Part shown: positions 25,078-34,070 of the stretch, piece by piece
How the letters are laid out: every line of letters begins with the position of its first letter
Numbering within the stretch: the stretch's first letter is position 1
Assembly (NCBI GenBank): GCA_038523925.1
Contig: JBCBIY010000006.1
Coordinates: 123,294-187,293 of the forward strand
From: JBCBWG01 sp038523925
Lineage (GTDB): Bacteria; Pseudomonadota; Alphaproteobacteria; Rhizobiales; Hyphomicrobiaceae
Direction of reading: 5' to 3'
Length of the DNA stretch: 64,000 bases
Notes under the pieces: model-generated
Seen by the model: the letters and a program-made list of their open reading frames with translations, nothing else
What the model was told of the DNA's origin: nothing
Database searches by the model: none
Made by a program: the position numbers and the translations under genes

Positions 25078-25877
25078 GCGAGACGCTTGCGATATCCGAC
25101 CGGCTGAAGGCAACGGGCACTGAGAACGCGCTTGAGCTGCGCGGCGTGTCGAAGCGGTTCGGCGCGCTGGATGCGCTTGCAGACATCGACGTTTCGATCC
25201 GGCCTGGCGAACGGCGCGCGGTGCTGGGCTCAAATGGCGCCGGCAAGACGACGCTGTTTAACTGCATCACCGGCGACTTCCTGCCGACTACCGGCTCGAT
25301 CCGCTTCTTCGGCGAGGACATCACTGTTTTCCCGGCGCATGAGCGCATCCGCCGAGGCCTCCGCCGGACCTATCAGATCTCGCTGCTGTTCTCCGGGCTC
25401 TCCGTACTCGACAACATCTACTTGTCCTGCCGCGGCGTCTCGCGTGCACGGTTCTCGATGTTCCGGCCGCACCGTGACGATGCTGTGATGTCGAGCGCTG
25501 TCGACCTGATGCGCGTCGTCCACCTCGAGGATAGCCAGGACACGCTCGTCTCCGAGCTTTCCTACGGTCAGCAACGCCAGCTTGAGATCGCGATGGCGTT
25601 ATCGGGCGCGCCGCGCTTCATCCTGTTCGATGAACCGGCCGCGGGCCTTTCGCCGGCTGAGCGGACGGAGCTGATCAACATTCTCACAGGCCTGCCCGGC
25701 CACATCGGCTACATCATTATCGAGCACGACATGGACGTGGCGCTGCGCGTCGCGCAGTCCGTCACGATGATGCACAACGGGCGCATCTTCAAAGAAGGCC
25801 TGCCGGAGGAGATCGAGCAGGACGAGGAGGTGCAGGCGCTGTACCTCGGCGGCGAGGGAGGGCTCGGTCATGGCTGA
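25074..25877 (+). CDS. Branched-chain-type ABC transporter ATP-binding protein (LivG-like)
   Basis: A 267-residue ABC ATPase: Walker A GSNGAGKTT, Q-loop RRTYQISLLFSGLSV, signature LSYGQQRQLEIA and Walker B FILFDEPAAG, ending with the C-terminal extension usual in LivG (GLPEEIEQDEEVQALYLG). It energises the LivHM-type channel together with the LivF-like domain of the next gene, whose start overlaps its end by 8 bp. Confidence 0.9.
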   Translation: MSETLAISDRLKATGTENALELRGVSKRFGALDALADIDVSIRPGERRAVLGSNGAGKTTLFNCITGDFLPTTGSIRFFGEDITVFPAHERIRRGLRRTYQISLLFSGLSVLDNIYLSCRGVSRARFSMFRPHRDDAVMSSAVDLMRVVHLEDSQDTLVSELSYGQQRQLEIAMALSGAPRFILFDEPAAGLSPAERTELINILTGLPGHIGYIIIEHDMDVALRVAQSVTMMHNGRIFKEGLPEEIEQDEEVQALYLGGEGGLGHG

Positions 25878-28080
25878 GCATGGCGCGCCATCCCTGCAGG
25901 TCCGCGACCTCAACGTCTACTATGGGCAATCGCACGCGCTTCAGGGCGTGAACCTGACGCTCGATCATGGCGTGCTGTCCGTCGTCGGCCGCAATGGCAT
26001 GGGCAAGACGACGCTTTGCAAGGCGATCCTCGGTCTGGTCCCGGTGCGATCGGGCACGATCAGTTTCAACGGCCAGAACCTGGTGGGCCTGAGCCCCGCC
26101 GAGATCGCGCGCGCCGGTGTCGGATACGTTCCGCAGGGCCGCAGGCTTTGGCCGTCGCTGACGGTTGATGAACACCTGACTCTCGTTGCCAAGCGTGGCG
26201 GGGCTTGGACGCCGGAGCGGATCTACGCGACGTTCCCGCGGCTTGCGGAGCGGCGCACAAACGGCGGCGGTCAGCTCTCCGGCGGCGAGCAGCAGATGCT
26301 TGCGATCAGCCGTGCGCTGCTTCTGAACCCGAAGCTCCTCGTAATGGACGAGCCGACCGAAGGCCTGGCGCCGGTGATCGTCAATCAGGTCGCCGACATG
26401 CTGATCCGGCTCGGCAGTGAGGCCGATGTCGACGTCCTGGTGATCGAACAAAACATCGGTGTCGCCTGCGCTGTGGCCGACCAGGTCGCGATCATGGTCA
26501 ACGGCAAGATCAACCGGTTGATGGATTCATCGGTGCTGGCGACAGACCGCGATCTGCAGCAGGCGCTGCTTGGTGTCGGCCGTCATGCGCACGACGATGT
26601 CGACGAGATCGAAGCTGACCATAGCGGTGCTGCGCACGAGGCCGATCACCAGACGCCTGGCGACGCCAACACGCCGCGCAAGATCTTTATTTCGAACCCT
26701 GACGTGCCGACGCGTTGGTCGCAGCCCGTGCCGGTCCGCGTGATCGATGGCGCGGCGCGCACGGTCACGGCCTCGGCAAGCCCGCGCGGCGGACGTATCG
26801 AGCCGCTTTCCGGCGCGGCGTCCGCGTCTGCCGTGCAGCCTGGCTCAGGCAGCGTCATCCTCGTCGCCGGCACCCTCGACACCAAGGGTGATGAGCTCCG
26901 CTATATCCGCGACATCATCCGCGCGGCGGGTCATCGCGTGCAGCTCGTCGATCTCTCGACAAGCGGCAAACCCTCGGGCGCCGAAGTGCCGCCAAGCGCG
27001 ATTGCGGGCTTTCACCCGCGCGGGGCCTCCGGCGTGTTTACCGGCGATCGCGGCACGGCCGTTGCCGGCATGACGCTCGCGTTTGAACGTTGGATCGCGC
27101 ATCAGGGCCACGTCGGCGGGCTGATCGCGGCCGGCGGGTCTGGCAACACCGCGATGGTCGCACCCGCGATGCGATCGCTGCCCGTCGGTGTGCCGAAGGT
27201 GCTGATCTCAACCGTCGCCAGTGGCAACGTCAGCCAGTACGTCGGCCCCGCAGACATCATGATGATGCACTCCGTCGCCGACGTTCAGGGGCTCAATGCC
27301 ATTACCCGGCAGGTGCTTGCGAACGGCGCAAACGCGATTGCCGGCATGATGCAGAATCGGCGCGCGAGCCATGGGGCCGCGGCCGAAGCTGACAAGCCCG
27401 CCGTCGGCCTCACCATGTTCGGCGTGACTACCCCTTGTGTGCAGCAAGTCACTGCCGCGCTCGATGCCGACTACGATTGCCTCGTGTTCCACGCGACCGG
27501 CATCGGGGGGCAATCGATGGAAAAGCTCCTCGACAACGGCAAGCTGGCGGCTGTGATCGACCTCACGACCACGGAAGTCTGCGACCTGGTCGCGGGCGGC
27601 GTGTTCCCGGCGACGGAGGATCGCTTCGGCGCTTCGATCCGCGCAGGCCTGCCCTACATTGGCGCCTGCGGCGCGCTCGACATGGTGAACTTCGGCGCGC
27701 CTGAAACGGTGCCGGACCGGTACCGCGGGCGGAACCTTTACGAGCACAATCCGCAAGTCACGCTGATGCGCACGACGGTCGATGAGAACGTAAAGATCGG
27801 CCGGTTTATCGGCGAGAAGCTCAACGAGATGACCGGTCCCGTCCGCTTCTTCCTGCCCGAGGGCGGCGTGTCGCTGCTCGATCAGCCTGGGCAGGCGTTT
27901 CACGATCCAGAAGCCGACGCGGCGTTGTTTCAGACACTCGAGGCGACCGTTCGCCAGACGTCGGCCCGGCAGCTCATTCGCACGCCCCACAACATCAACG
28001 ATCCGAAGTTTGCGGAGCTCGTCGTCCAGACGTTCCGCGGCTTCTTCAGCGCGAAGTCAATGCGCGCGGCGGGAGGTTAG
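25870..28080 (+). CDS. Fusion: LivF-like ABC ATPase + Tm-1-like (UPF0261) domain
   Basis: A 736-residue two-part protein. Residues 1-~235 are a complete LivF-type ATPase (Walker A GRNGMGKTT, signature LSGGEQQML, Walker B LLVMDEPTEGLAP). A ~90-residue low-complexity linker rich in Asp, His, Ala and Pro follows. Residues ~327-733 form a Tm-1-like/UPF0261 domain (SVILVAGTLDTKGDELRYIR, GGLIAAGGSGNTAMVAPAMR, FHATGIGGQSMEKLL). UPF0261 proteins are ATP-binding proteins of unclear role; in tomato Tm-1 the domain is joined to a TIM barrel like the one encoded by the very next gene. The reading frame is continuous, with no sign of a frameshift. Confidence 0.88.
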   Translation: MAEHGAPSLQVRDLNVYYGQSHALQGVNLTLDHGVLSVVGRNGMGKTTLCKAILGLVPVRSGTISFNGQNLVGLSPAEIARAGVGYVPQGRRLWPSLTVDEHLTLVAKRGGAWTPERIYATFPRLAERRTNGGGQLSGGEQQMLAISRALLLNPKLLVMDEPTEGLAPVIVNQVADMLIRLGSEADVDVLVIEQNIGVACAVADQVAIMVNGKINRLMDSSVLATDRDLQQALLGVGRHAHDDVDEIEADHSGAAHEADHQTPGDANTPRKIFISNPDVPTRWSQPVPVRVIDGAARTVTASASPRGGRIEPLSGAASASAVQPGSGSVILVAGTLDTKGDELRYIRDIIRAAGHRVQLVDLSTSGKPSGAEVPPSAIAGFHPRGASGVFTGDRGTAVAGMTLAFERWIAHQGHVGGLIAAGGSGNTAMVAPAMRSLPVGVPKVLISTVASGNVSQYVGPADIMMMHSVADVQGLNAITRQVLANGANAIAGMMQNRRASHGAAAEADKPAVGLTMFGVTTPCVQQVTAALDADYDCLVFHATGIGGQSMEKLLDNGKLAAVIDLTTTEVCDLVAGGVFPATEDRFGASIRAGLPYIGACGALDMVNFGAPETVPDRYRGRNLYEHNPQVTLMRTTVDENVKIGRFIGEKLNEMTGPVRFFLPEGGVSLLDQPGQAFHDPEADAALFQTLEATVRQTSARQLIRTPHNINDPKFAELVVQTFRGFFSAKSMRAAGG

Positions 28081-28086
28081 ACCCAC

Positions 28087-28914
28087 ATGTTCGATCGCAA
28101 ACAGCTCGTCGAGACGTATCAGGCGATGGTCAAACGCGGCGAGCCGATCATCGGTGGCGGCGCGGGCACCGGCCTGTCCGCCAAGTGCGAAGAGGCCGGT
28201 GGGATCGACCTCATCGTCATCTACAATTCCGGGCGGTACCGGATGGCCGGGCGCGGCTCGCTCGCAGGGCTCATGCCTTATGGCGACGCAAACGCAGTCG
28301 TCATGGAGATGGCCGGCGAAGTCCTGCCGGTCGTCAAGAAGACGCCGGTACTCGCCGGGGTGTGCGCGTCGGATCCGTTCCGGATGATGGACAAGTTTCT
28401 CGACGAGGTGAAAGCCGCGGGCTTCTCCGGCGTCCAGAACTTCCCGACTGTCGGCCTGATCGACGGCAACTTCCGCGCGAACCTGGAAGAGACGGGCATG
28501 TCCTTCGCGCTCGAAGTCGACATGATCGCGCAGGCGCACGAGAAGGACCTGCTGACGACGCCTTACGTCTTCTCAACCGACGATGCGACGGCGATGGCGA
28601 AGGCCGGTGCCGACATCATCGTGGTGCACCTTGGCCTGACGACGGGCGGTGCGATTGGCGCCGAGACCGCGTTCAAACTCGAAGACTGCCCGAAGGTTGT
28701 CGACGAATGGGCGGCCGCAGCGCTTGACGTCAATCCAAACGCAATCGTGCTCGTCCACGGCGGTCCGGTCGCCATGCCGGATGACGCGTCCTACGTGCTC
28801 GCCAACACCAAAAACTGTCACGGTTTCTACGGCGCCTCCTCGATGGAACGCTTGCCAACCGAAGTCGCGCTCACCGAACAAACACGCAAATTCAAGGAGA
28901 TCGGCCGCGCCTGA
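28087..28914 (+). CDS. Phosphoenolpyruvate-hydrolase-type TIM-barrel protein
   Basis: A 275-residue protein of the PEP-hydrolase / TIM-barrel signal transduction family, with GEPIIGGGAGTGLSAKCEE near the start, then LIVIYNSGRYRMAGRGS, GVQNFPTVGLIDG and HGFYGASSMERLP. Members adopt the PEP mutase/isocitrate lyase-like barrel fold but their reactions are mostly unassigned. It is the natural partner of the UPF0261 domain encoded 6 bp upstream; the same two domains make up plant Tm-1. Probably cytoplasmic, possibly acting on a carboxylate metabolite or as a sensor. Confidence 0.85.
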   Translation: MFDRKQLVETYQAMVKRGEPIIGGGAGTGLSAKCEEAGGIDLIVIYNSGRYRMAGRGSLAGLMPYGDANAVVMEMAGEVLPVVKKTPVLAGVCASDPFRMMDKFLDEVKAAGFSGVQNFPTVGLIDGNFRANLEETGMSFALEVDMIAQAHEKDLLTTPYVFSTDDATAMAKAGADIIVVHLGLTTGGAIGAETAFKLEDCPKVVDEWAAAALDVNPNAIVLVHGGPVAMPDDASYVLANTKNCHGFYGASSMERLPTEVALTEQTRKFKEIGRA

Positions 28915-28938
28915 TCGCGCGCCGAGGAGGACCAACCC

Positions 28939-31900
28939 ATGACCGGTGAACTGATAGGCCAGCTCATCCTTTGGCTGATCTTCGCAGTCATTGTGATCTT
29001 CATCCTGTACTGGGTGATGAACTGGCTATACCGCCGCTCGCGCAAAGAGATCGCGTTCGTGAGGACCGGTTTCCTCGGCGAGAAAGTGGTGATCGACGGT
29101 GGCGCGTTCGTCTGGCCGATCATTCACGACATCACGCCGGTCAACATGAACTCGCTGCGCCTGGCGGTCGTGCGCGAGAAAGACCAAGCGCTCATCACCA
29201 AAGACCGGATGCGCGTTGACGTCTCCGCCGAATTCTACGTCCGCGTCGCGCAAACGAAGGAAGGCGTGGCGCTCGCAGCCTCCACGCTCGGCCGGCGGAC
29301 GTTGGAACCGGAACAACTGCACACCCTGCTCGACGGTAAGTTCGTCTCTGCCATGCGCACGGTCGCAGCCAGCATGTCGCTCGAAGAGATGCACGAGAAC
29401 CGCAACGAGTACGTCTCGCGCATGCTCGAAGCCGCGAAGGTCGGCCTGCACAAGAACGGGCTTGAGTTGGAGAGCGTCGCGGTCACCGACATCGACCAGA
29501 CGGATATTGAGTACTTCAACCCTTCGAACCGCTTCGACGCCGAAGGTCTGACCAAGGTCGTCCAGGAGATCGAAGCGCGCCGGAAACTGCGCAACGACAT
29601 CGAGCAGGATTCGATGATCCGGATTCGCTCGCGCAACCTTGAGGCGGAAAAAGAAGTCCTCGAAATCGAGAAGCAGAGCGAGGAGGCGCGCCTTGAGCAG
29701 GAGCGTGAGGTCGAGTTCCGCCGCGTGCGGCAGCGCACCGAACTCGCACGCGAGCGCGCGGAACGCGAGAAAGAGGCCGAGCACGCGACGCTTGAAAGCC
29801 GCGAGCAGATCGAAACGGCGCGCATTTCAAACGAGCGCATGATCGCCGAAGCGCGCATCGCCTCGGAACGCGAAATCCGGCAGCAGGAAATCCAGCGCCA
29901 GAAGATCGTTGAAGAAGCCGAGATCACGACGCAGCAGGCGATCGAGAAGGCGCGCATTACGCAGGGCCACGTCCTGACGGAAGAGCGTATCCGGTCGCGC
30001 GAAGTGACCGAGCAGGCTGAGATCGCAACGCAGGGCATTCTGGACCGGGCGCGGATTGCCCATGAGCAGTCCGTCCTCGAGGCCCGCATCGCGAAGGATC
30101 GCGAGACGCAGGCCAAAGAGATCGAGCGGCAACGTTCGATCGATGAAGCCGACATCGCAGCGCGCGAACATATCGAGACGGTGCGCATCGCGCAGGAACA
30201 AGCCGTGACGCAGGCCCGGATCGACTACGAGCGGTCGACGCAGGAAAGCGAGATTGCGCGCAACCTCGCTGTGCAGCAGGCCGAGATCGCGTCGCGGGAA
30301 TCGTCAGAGAAGCTGCGTATCGCGCAGGAGAAATCGATCAATCAGGAGCGCATTGCGTCTGACAAAGAGATCCGCCAGCTCGAGATTGAGCGCCAAAAGG
30401 TGCTGGATGAAGCCGAGATCGCAAGCCGTGAGGCCGTCGAGAAGGCGCGGATTGCACAGGATCGGCAGATCGCATTCGACCGCTTAGCCGCCGAAGAGGA
30501 AACCGAGGAGCGCGCCGTCGCCAAGATCGCCGCGCTTGATGCCGCACAGATCGCAGCGAAGGAAGCAACTGAAGCCAAGCGCATTGCGCAAGAGAAGGCG
30601 ACGGCTGCTGAGCGCATAGCGTTCGAAAAGGCAACCCGCGAACTGGAAATCTCGCGCAACCAGGCGATTGACGAAGCTGAGGTCGCCGCCCGTGAAGCTG
30701 TCGAAGCGGCACGCATCGCGCAGGAAGCAAAGATCGCGCTACAGCGGATCGAGTCAGAAGAGACGACCAAGGGGCGCGATCTTGCGCGCGACCGTGCCAT
30801 CGAAGCTGCCGAGATCGCGAAGTCGGAAGCCGTCGAGGCCGCCCGCATCGCCAAGGAGAAGAAGGTCGCAGCCGAGCGGATCGCCTACGAGCAGGACGTC
30901 CGCGAGCGTGAGGTGGCGCGCAACCGGTCTGTTGAAGCGGCCGAGGTCGCCGCCCGCGAAGCTGTGGAAGCCGCCCGCATTGCGCAGGAAGCCAACATCT
31001 CGCTACGCCGCATCGAGACCGAAGAGGCGACGAAGGAACGCGACGTGGCGCGTGCCAAAGCCGTCGAGCAGGCCGAGCTTGCGCGGGCAGAAGCGGTCGA
31101 GGCGGCCCGCATCGCCAAAGAAAAGCGGATCGAGGCTGAGCGCATTGCGTCCGAAGAAGCGACCCGGGCTCGCGAGATCGAGAAGAATGAATCGATCGAG
31201 AAGTCGGAGATCACGTCGCGGCGGCTGGTTGAGAAGCTGCGCATCATCAACGAGGAAGAGACGAGCAGCGATAAGATCGCGCGTGACGAGAAGATCCGCG
31301 CGCTTGAAATCCAGCGCAATCGGTCGATCGACGCGGCGCAGATCGCGGCCGACGAGGCTGTCGAAGCGGCTCGCGTTGCCAAGGACAAGACGGTCGACGC
31401 AGAGCGCATCCGCGCCGAGCAGGAACTCGATGCGCGCAAGCTCGAACGCAAGAAGGCGATCGAACAGCTCGAGATCATCCGCGTGCAAGCGCTGCGTGAA
31501 GCTGAAATTGGCAGCCAGGAAGCGATCGAGCGGCTCAAGATCACGTCTGAGCGCGGGCTCGACGACGAGCGGATCGGCCACCAGACCGAGCGTCGCAAGC
31601 TCGAAATTGCCCGCGAGCGCGCCGTCGAAGAAGCGCAGATGGACAAGGCTATCGAGCTCTACAAGAAGTCGCTTGATGAAAGTGCTGCGGCTGTCGAGGC
31701 CGATATTGCGCGGGCGCGCGCAGCGGAAGCCTCCGAGAAGGTCAAGACCGCCCAGCAAACCGAGGAGGCAACGCGGCGCAAGTCTGTCGATGTCGTCATC
31801 GCCGAGAAGCAGGCCGAAGAAAAGCGGATCGCAGCCGAAGCCGATCGCATTCGCTCAGCCGTCGAGGCCGAAGCTCAAAAGCTCATCAACGAAGCAGAGA

Positions 31901-32370
31901 ACATTCTCACCGACGGCGCGCGCCACTCGCTGTTCCGCCGCAAGATGCTGGAGCATGTCGAAGGCATCGTGTCCGCGTCGGTCAAGCCGCTGGAGAAAAT
32001 CAACGACATCCGCATCATGCAGTTGGGTGGTGCTGGAACCGAAGGTCTCGGCTGGTCGAACGGTGGCGAAGGCGGCCCGACCGTCAATGGCCGCGGCCCC
32101 TCCGGCAGCCCGACAGACGAGGTGATCAATTCAGCCCTTCGCTATCGCGTTCAGGCACCGATGGTCGACAGTCTCCTGTCCGATATTGGGATCGACGGAT
32201 CGAACCTCGCGAAGCAGTCAGGCCTGCTGCGGGAAGCGTCCGATCTGCAGCGGATCGAAACCGAGCAGCGCCGCGCCAACAAGGAGAAGGCGGCTGAAGA
32301 CAAGGTGCCGCCACCGGAGAAAGCCAAGCGCGCCAATGGCCGCCGCGCCACCGATAAGGACCAAGCCTGA
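28939..32370 (+). CDS. Giant flotillin-like SPFH protein with hendecad coiled-coil repeats
   Basis: A 1143-residue protein, about twice normal flotillin length. A transmembrane anchor (about 7-30) is followed by an SPFH/band-7 domain (about 35-200: VRTGFLGEKVVIDGGAFVWP, ITKDRMRVDVSAEFYVRV). From about residue 205 to 1000 it is almost pure Ala/Glu/Arg/Ile helix. Residues 399-838 are ten 44-residue blocks (e.g. RAIEAAEIAKSEAVEAARIA), each four 11-residue hendecads, then a 55-residue block of five. The C-terminal ~140 residues are glycine- and lysine-rich. Flotillins form membrane microdomain scaffolds. The stop overlaps the start of an SRPBCC gene, placing this scaffold inside a catabolic operon. 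Confidence 0.87.
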   Translation: MTGELIGQLILWLIFAVIVIFILYWVMNWLYRRSRKEIAFVRTGFLGEKVVIDGGAFVWPIIHDITPVNMNSLRLAVVREKDQALITKDRMRVDVSAEFYVRVAQTKEGVALAASTLGRRTLEPEQLHTLLDGKFVSAMRTVAASMSLEEMHENRNEYVSRMLEAAKVGLHKNGLELESVAVTDIDQTDIEYFNPSNRFDAEGLTKVVQEIEARRKLRNDIEQDSMIRIRSRNLEAEKEVLEIEKQSEEARLEQEREVEFRRVRQRTELARERAEREKEAEHATLESREQIETARISNERMIAEARIASEREIRQQEIQRQKIVEEAEITTQQAIEKARITQGHVLTEERIRSREVTEQAEIATQGILDRARIAHEQSVLEARIAKDRETQAKEIERQRSIDEADIAAREHIETVRIAQEQAVTQARIDYERSTQESEIARNLAVQQAEIASRESSEKLRIAQEKSINQERIASDKEIRQLEIERQKVLDEAEIASREAVEKARIAQDRQIAFDRLAAEEETEERAVAKIAALDAAQIAAKEATEAKRIAQEKATAAERIAFEKATRELEISRNQAIDEAEVAAREAVEAARIAQEAKIALQRIESEETTKGRDLARDRAIEAAEIAKSEAVEAARIAKEKKVAAERIAYEQDVREREVARNRSVEAAEVAAREAVEAARIAQEANISLRRIETEEATKERDVARAKAVEQAELARAEAVEAARIAKEKRIEAERIASEEATRAREIEKNESIEKSEITSRRLVEKLRIINEEETSSDKIARDEKIRALEIQRNRSIDAAQIAADEAVEAARVAKDKTVDAERIRAEQELDARKLERKKAIEQLEIIRVQALREAEIGSQEAIERLKITSERGLDDERIGHQTERRKLEIARERAVEEAQMDKAIELYKKSLDESAAAVEADIARARAAEASEKVKTAQQTEEATRRKSVDVVIAEKQAEEKRIAAEADRIRSAVEAEAQKLINEAENILTDGARHSLFRRKMLEHVEGIVSASVKPLEKINDIRIMQLGGAGTEGLGWSNGGEGGPTVNGRGPSGSPTDEVINSALRYRVQAPMVDSLLSDIGIDGSNLAKQSGLLREASDLQRIETEQRRANKEKAAEDKVPPPEKAKRANGRRATDKDQA
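30133..31617 (+). repeat. Coding tandem repeat: 132-bp (44-residue) blocks in the flotillin-like gene
   Basis: Ten consecutive blocks of exactly 44 codons plus one of 55, with block starts reading RSIDE, LAVQQ, KVLDE, AALDA, QAIDE, RAIEA, RSVEA, KAVEQ, ESIEK, RSIDA, KAIEQ. Block lengths are always multiples of 11 residues, giving a hendecad periodicity expected of a nearly straight or slightly right-handed coiled coil. DNA identity between blocks is only moderate, so the array is old or under selection for the heptad/hendecad pattern rather than recently expanded. Confidence 0.85.
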
Positions 32371-32807
32371 TGGCCCGCGTCTACGTCTCATCGGTGATCG
32401 ATGCGCCGGCCAAGAAGGTCTGGGATCGCGTCCGCGACTTTAATGGCCTGCCGAAGTGGCACCCGCGCATTCGCGACAGCCGGATCGAGGAAGCGCTGCC
32501 GCCGGACAAGGTCGGCTGCGTGCGCAACTTCAACCTGCAGAACGGTGACAACCTGCGCGAGCAACTGCTTGGGCTCTCGGACTACGACATGTTCTGCACG
32601 TACTCCATGCTCGATGGGCCGATGCCGCTGTCCGACTACATCGCGACGTTGCGCCTGACGCCAGTGACCGAAGGTGACCGCACGTTCATCGAATGGTCGG
32701 CTGAGTTCGAGTGCGAGCCTGAGAATGAGGCCGACCTCGTCGACGGCATTGGCCGCAATGTATTTCAGGGCGGGTTTGACGCGCTCAAACGGCACTTCGG
32801 CGGCTGA
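32370..32807 (+). CDS. SRPBCC family protein (CoxG-like), first of a pair
   Basis: A 145-residue START-like/polyketide cyclase fold protein: VIDAPAKKVWDRVRDFNGLPKWHP is the classical opening, with TPVTEGDRTFIEWSAEF in the last strands and a long C-terminal helix. CoxG in carbon monoxide dehydrogenase clusters belongs to the same superfamily and is thought to help at the membrane. Next to a molybdenum hydroxylase it may have a similar role, or bind the hydrophobic substrate. It overlaps the flotillin-like gene by one base (TGATG). Confidence 0.85.
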   Translation: MARVYVSSVIDAPAKKVWDRVRDFNGLPKWHPRIRDSRIEEALPPDKVGCVRNFNLQNGDNLREQLLGLSDYDMFCTYSMLDGPMPLSDYIATLRLTPVTEGDRTFIEWSAEFECEPENEADLVDGIGRNVFQGGFDALKRHFGG

Positions 32808-32824
32808 GGACGACTGCGAGCGTT

Positions 32825-33268
32825 ATGGTTCACGTCAGGAAAAGCATCGTGCTCGACGTCCCGGCTGAAGAGGTCTGGGCCGTGCTGCGTGACTTTAACG
32901 GTCACGATCAGTGGCACCCGGCGATTGCGACGAGCGAGATCGAGCGCGGCCGATCGTCGGACCGAGTGGGCTGTGTCCGCCGCTTCAAGCTCGAAGACGG
33001 ATCGGAACTTCGCGAGCAACTGCTGACGCTGTCAGATCTGGAGCAGTCATACTCTTACTGCCTGTTTGAGACGCCGGTGCCGTTGCTCAACTACGTGTCG
33101 CACGTGCGGCTCCTGCCGGTGACAGACGGCGACCGGACCTATTGGGAGTGGCTGAGCCGCTTCGATACGCGGCCCGGCGAGCGCGAGGCGATGACGGATC
33201 TTGTCGGCAACGGCATTTACGTCGCGGGCTTCAAGGCGATCGCGGCGCACTTCGGCCAGGAGGCCTGA
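32825..33268 (+). CDS. SRPBCC family protein (CoxG-like), second of a pair
   Basis: A 147-residue paralogue of the preceding protein. Both share VW-x3-RDFNG-x3-WHP, VGCVR-x-F, LREQLL-x-LSD and PVT-GDRT stretches, but most other positions differ, so the duplication is old and the two have probably specialised (for example into a heterodimer or two ligand specificities). It precedes the FAD subunit of the molybdenum hydroxylase by 3 bp. Confidence 0.85.
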   Translation: MVHVRKSIVLDVPAEEVWAVLRDFNGHDQWHPAIATSEIERGRSSDRVGCVRRFKLEDGSELREQLLTLSDLEQSYSYCLFETPVPLLNYVSHVRLLPVTDGDRTYWEWLSRFDTRPGEREAMTDLVGNGIYVAGFKAIAAHFGQEA

Positions 33269-33271
33269 CGC

Positions 33272-34066
33272 ATGCTCACTGTCGACACCTACCCGACCCT
33301 TGCAGAGGCGGCGCAGAATATCGGGCCGGGCAGCCGCTTCCTCGGCGGCGGCACGATCGTCATGCGCTCGGTCAACTACGGCGACCAAAGCTTCAACCGT
33401 GTTGTCCGCACGACGGACCCGGCGCTGAAGGTCATTCGGGCCGAGAGCAGCCGCGTGACGATCGGTGTGGCTGTCCGCATGGCCGATGTCATCGCAAGCA
33501 GCGATCTTGATTTCCTGATGCCGGCCGCCCGCGGTGTCGGCGGACCGGCGGTGCGCAACATGGCAACCGTCGGTGGTAACCTGTTTGCCGCTCACCCCTA
33601 CGGCGACTTTACAACCGCGCTGTTGGCGCTCGACGCGACGGTGCGCACGAGCGACGGCCGCGAGCAGCTGCTGGAGACGTTCCTCGCTGATCGTGACCGC
33701 TTTGCAGGCCTCGTCGAAAGCATTTCGGTTGCCCGCCCGATGCGCGGCGACTTCCGGTTCGCCAAGGTTAGCCGCGTCAAGCCCAAGGGTGTTTCCGTGC
33801 TCTCGGTCGCGGCCTGGCTGCCGAAGTACTCCGGCCGGATGCAGAACGCGCGGGTTGCGTTCGGTGCAATGGGGCCGACACCGTTGCGCGCAAAGGCGGC
33901 TGAGCAGGCGCTTGAGGGCGCGACGCTCGATGACGCCGGGGTTGCCCGCGCGCTTGACGTTGCCTGCGAAGGCCTGTCGCCGGCTGACGACGCGCTGGCG
34001 TCCGCCTGGTACCGCCGTGAGGTCGCGCCCGTGCACCTGAAGCGTCTGCTGCTGGAGAGAGGTTGA
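33272..34066 (+). CDS. Molybdenum hydroxylase FAD-binding subunit (CoxM/CutM-like)
   Basis: A 264-residue medium subunit of the xanthine oxidase family. SRFLGGGTIVM (about 22-32) and ATVGGNLFAAHPYGD are the two FAD-binding loops, followed by the CO-dehydrogenase flavoprotein C-terminal domain. It passes electrons from the 2Fe-2S subunit to an acceptor, usually a quinone or NAD. It is slightly shorter than typical CoxM (about 285 residues). The 2Fe-2S subunit gene starts 4 bp downstream, so the subunit order is M-S-L, as in carbon monoxide dehydrogenase operons. Confidence 0.88.
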   Translation: MLTVDTYPTLAEAAQNIGPGSRFLGGGTIVMRSVNYGDQSFNRVVRTTDPALKVIRAESSRVTIGVAVRMADVIASSDLDFLMPAARGVGGPAVRNMATVGGNLFAAHPYGDFTTALLALDATVRTSDGREQLLETFLADRDRFAGLVESISVARPMRGDFRFAKVSRVKPKGVSVLSVAAWLPKYSGRMQNARVAFGAMGPTPLRAKAAEQALEGATLDDAGVARALDVACEGLSPADDALASAWYRREVAPVHLKRLLLERG

Positions 34067-34070
34067 GGCG

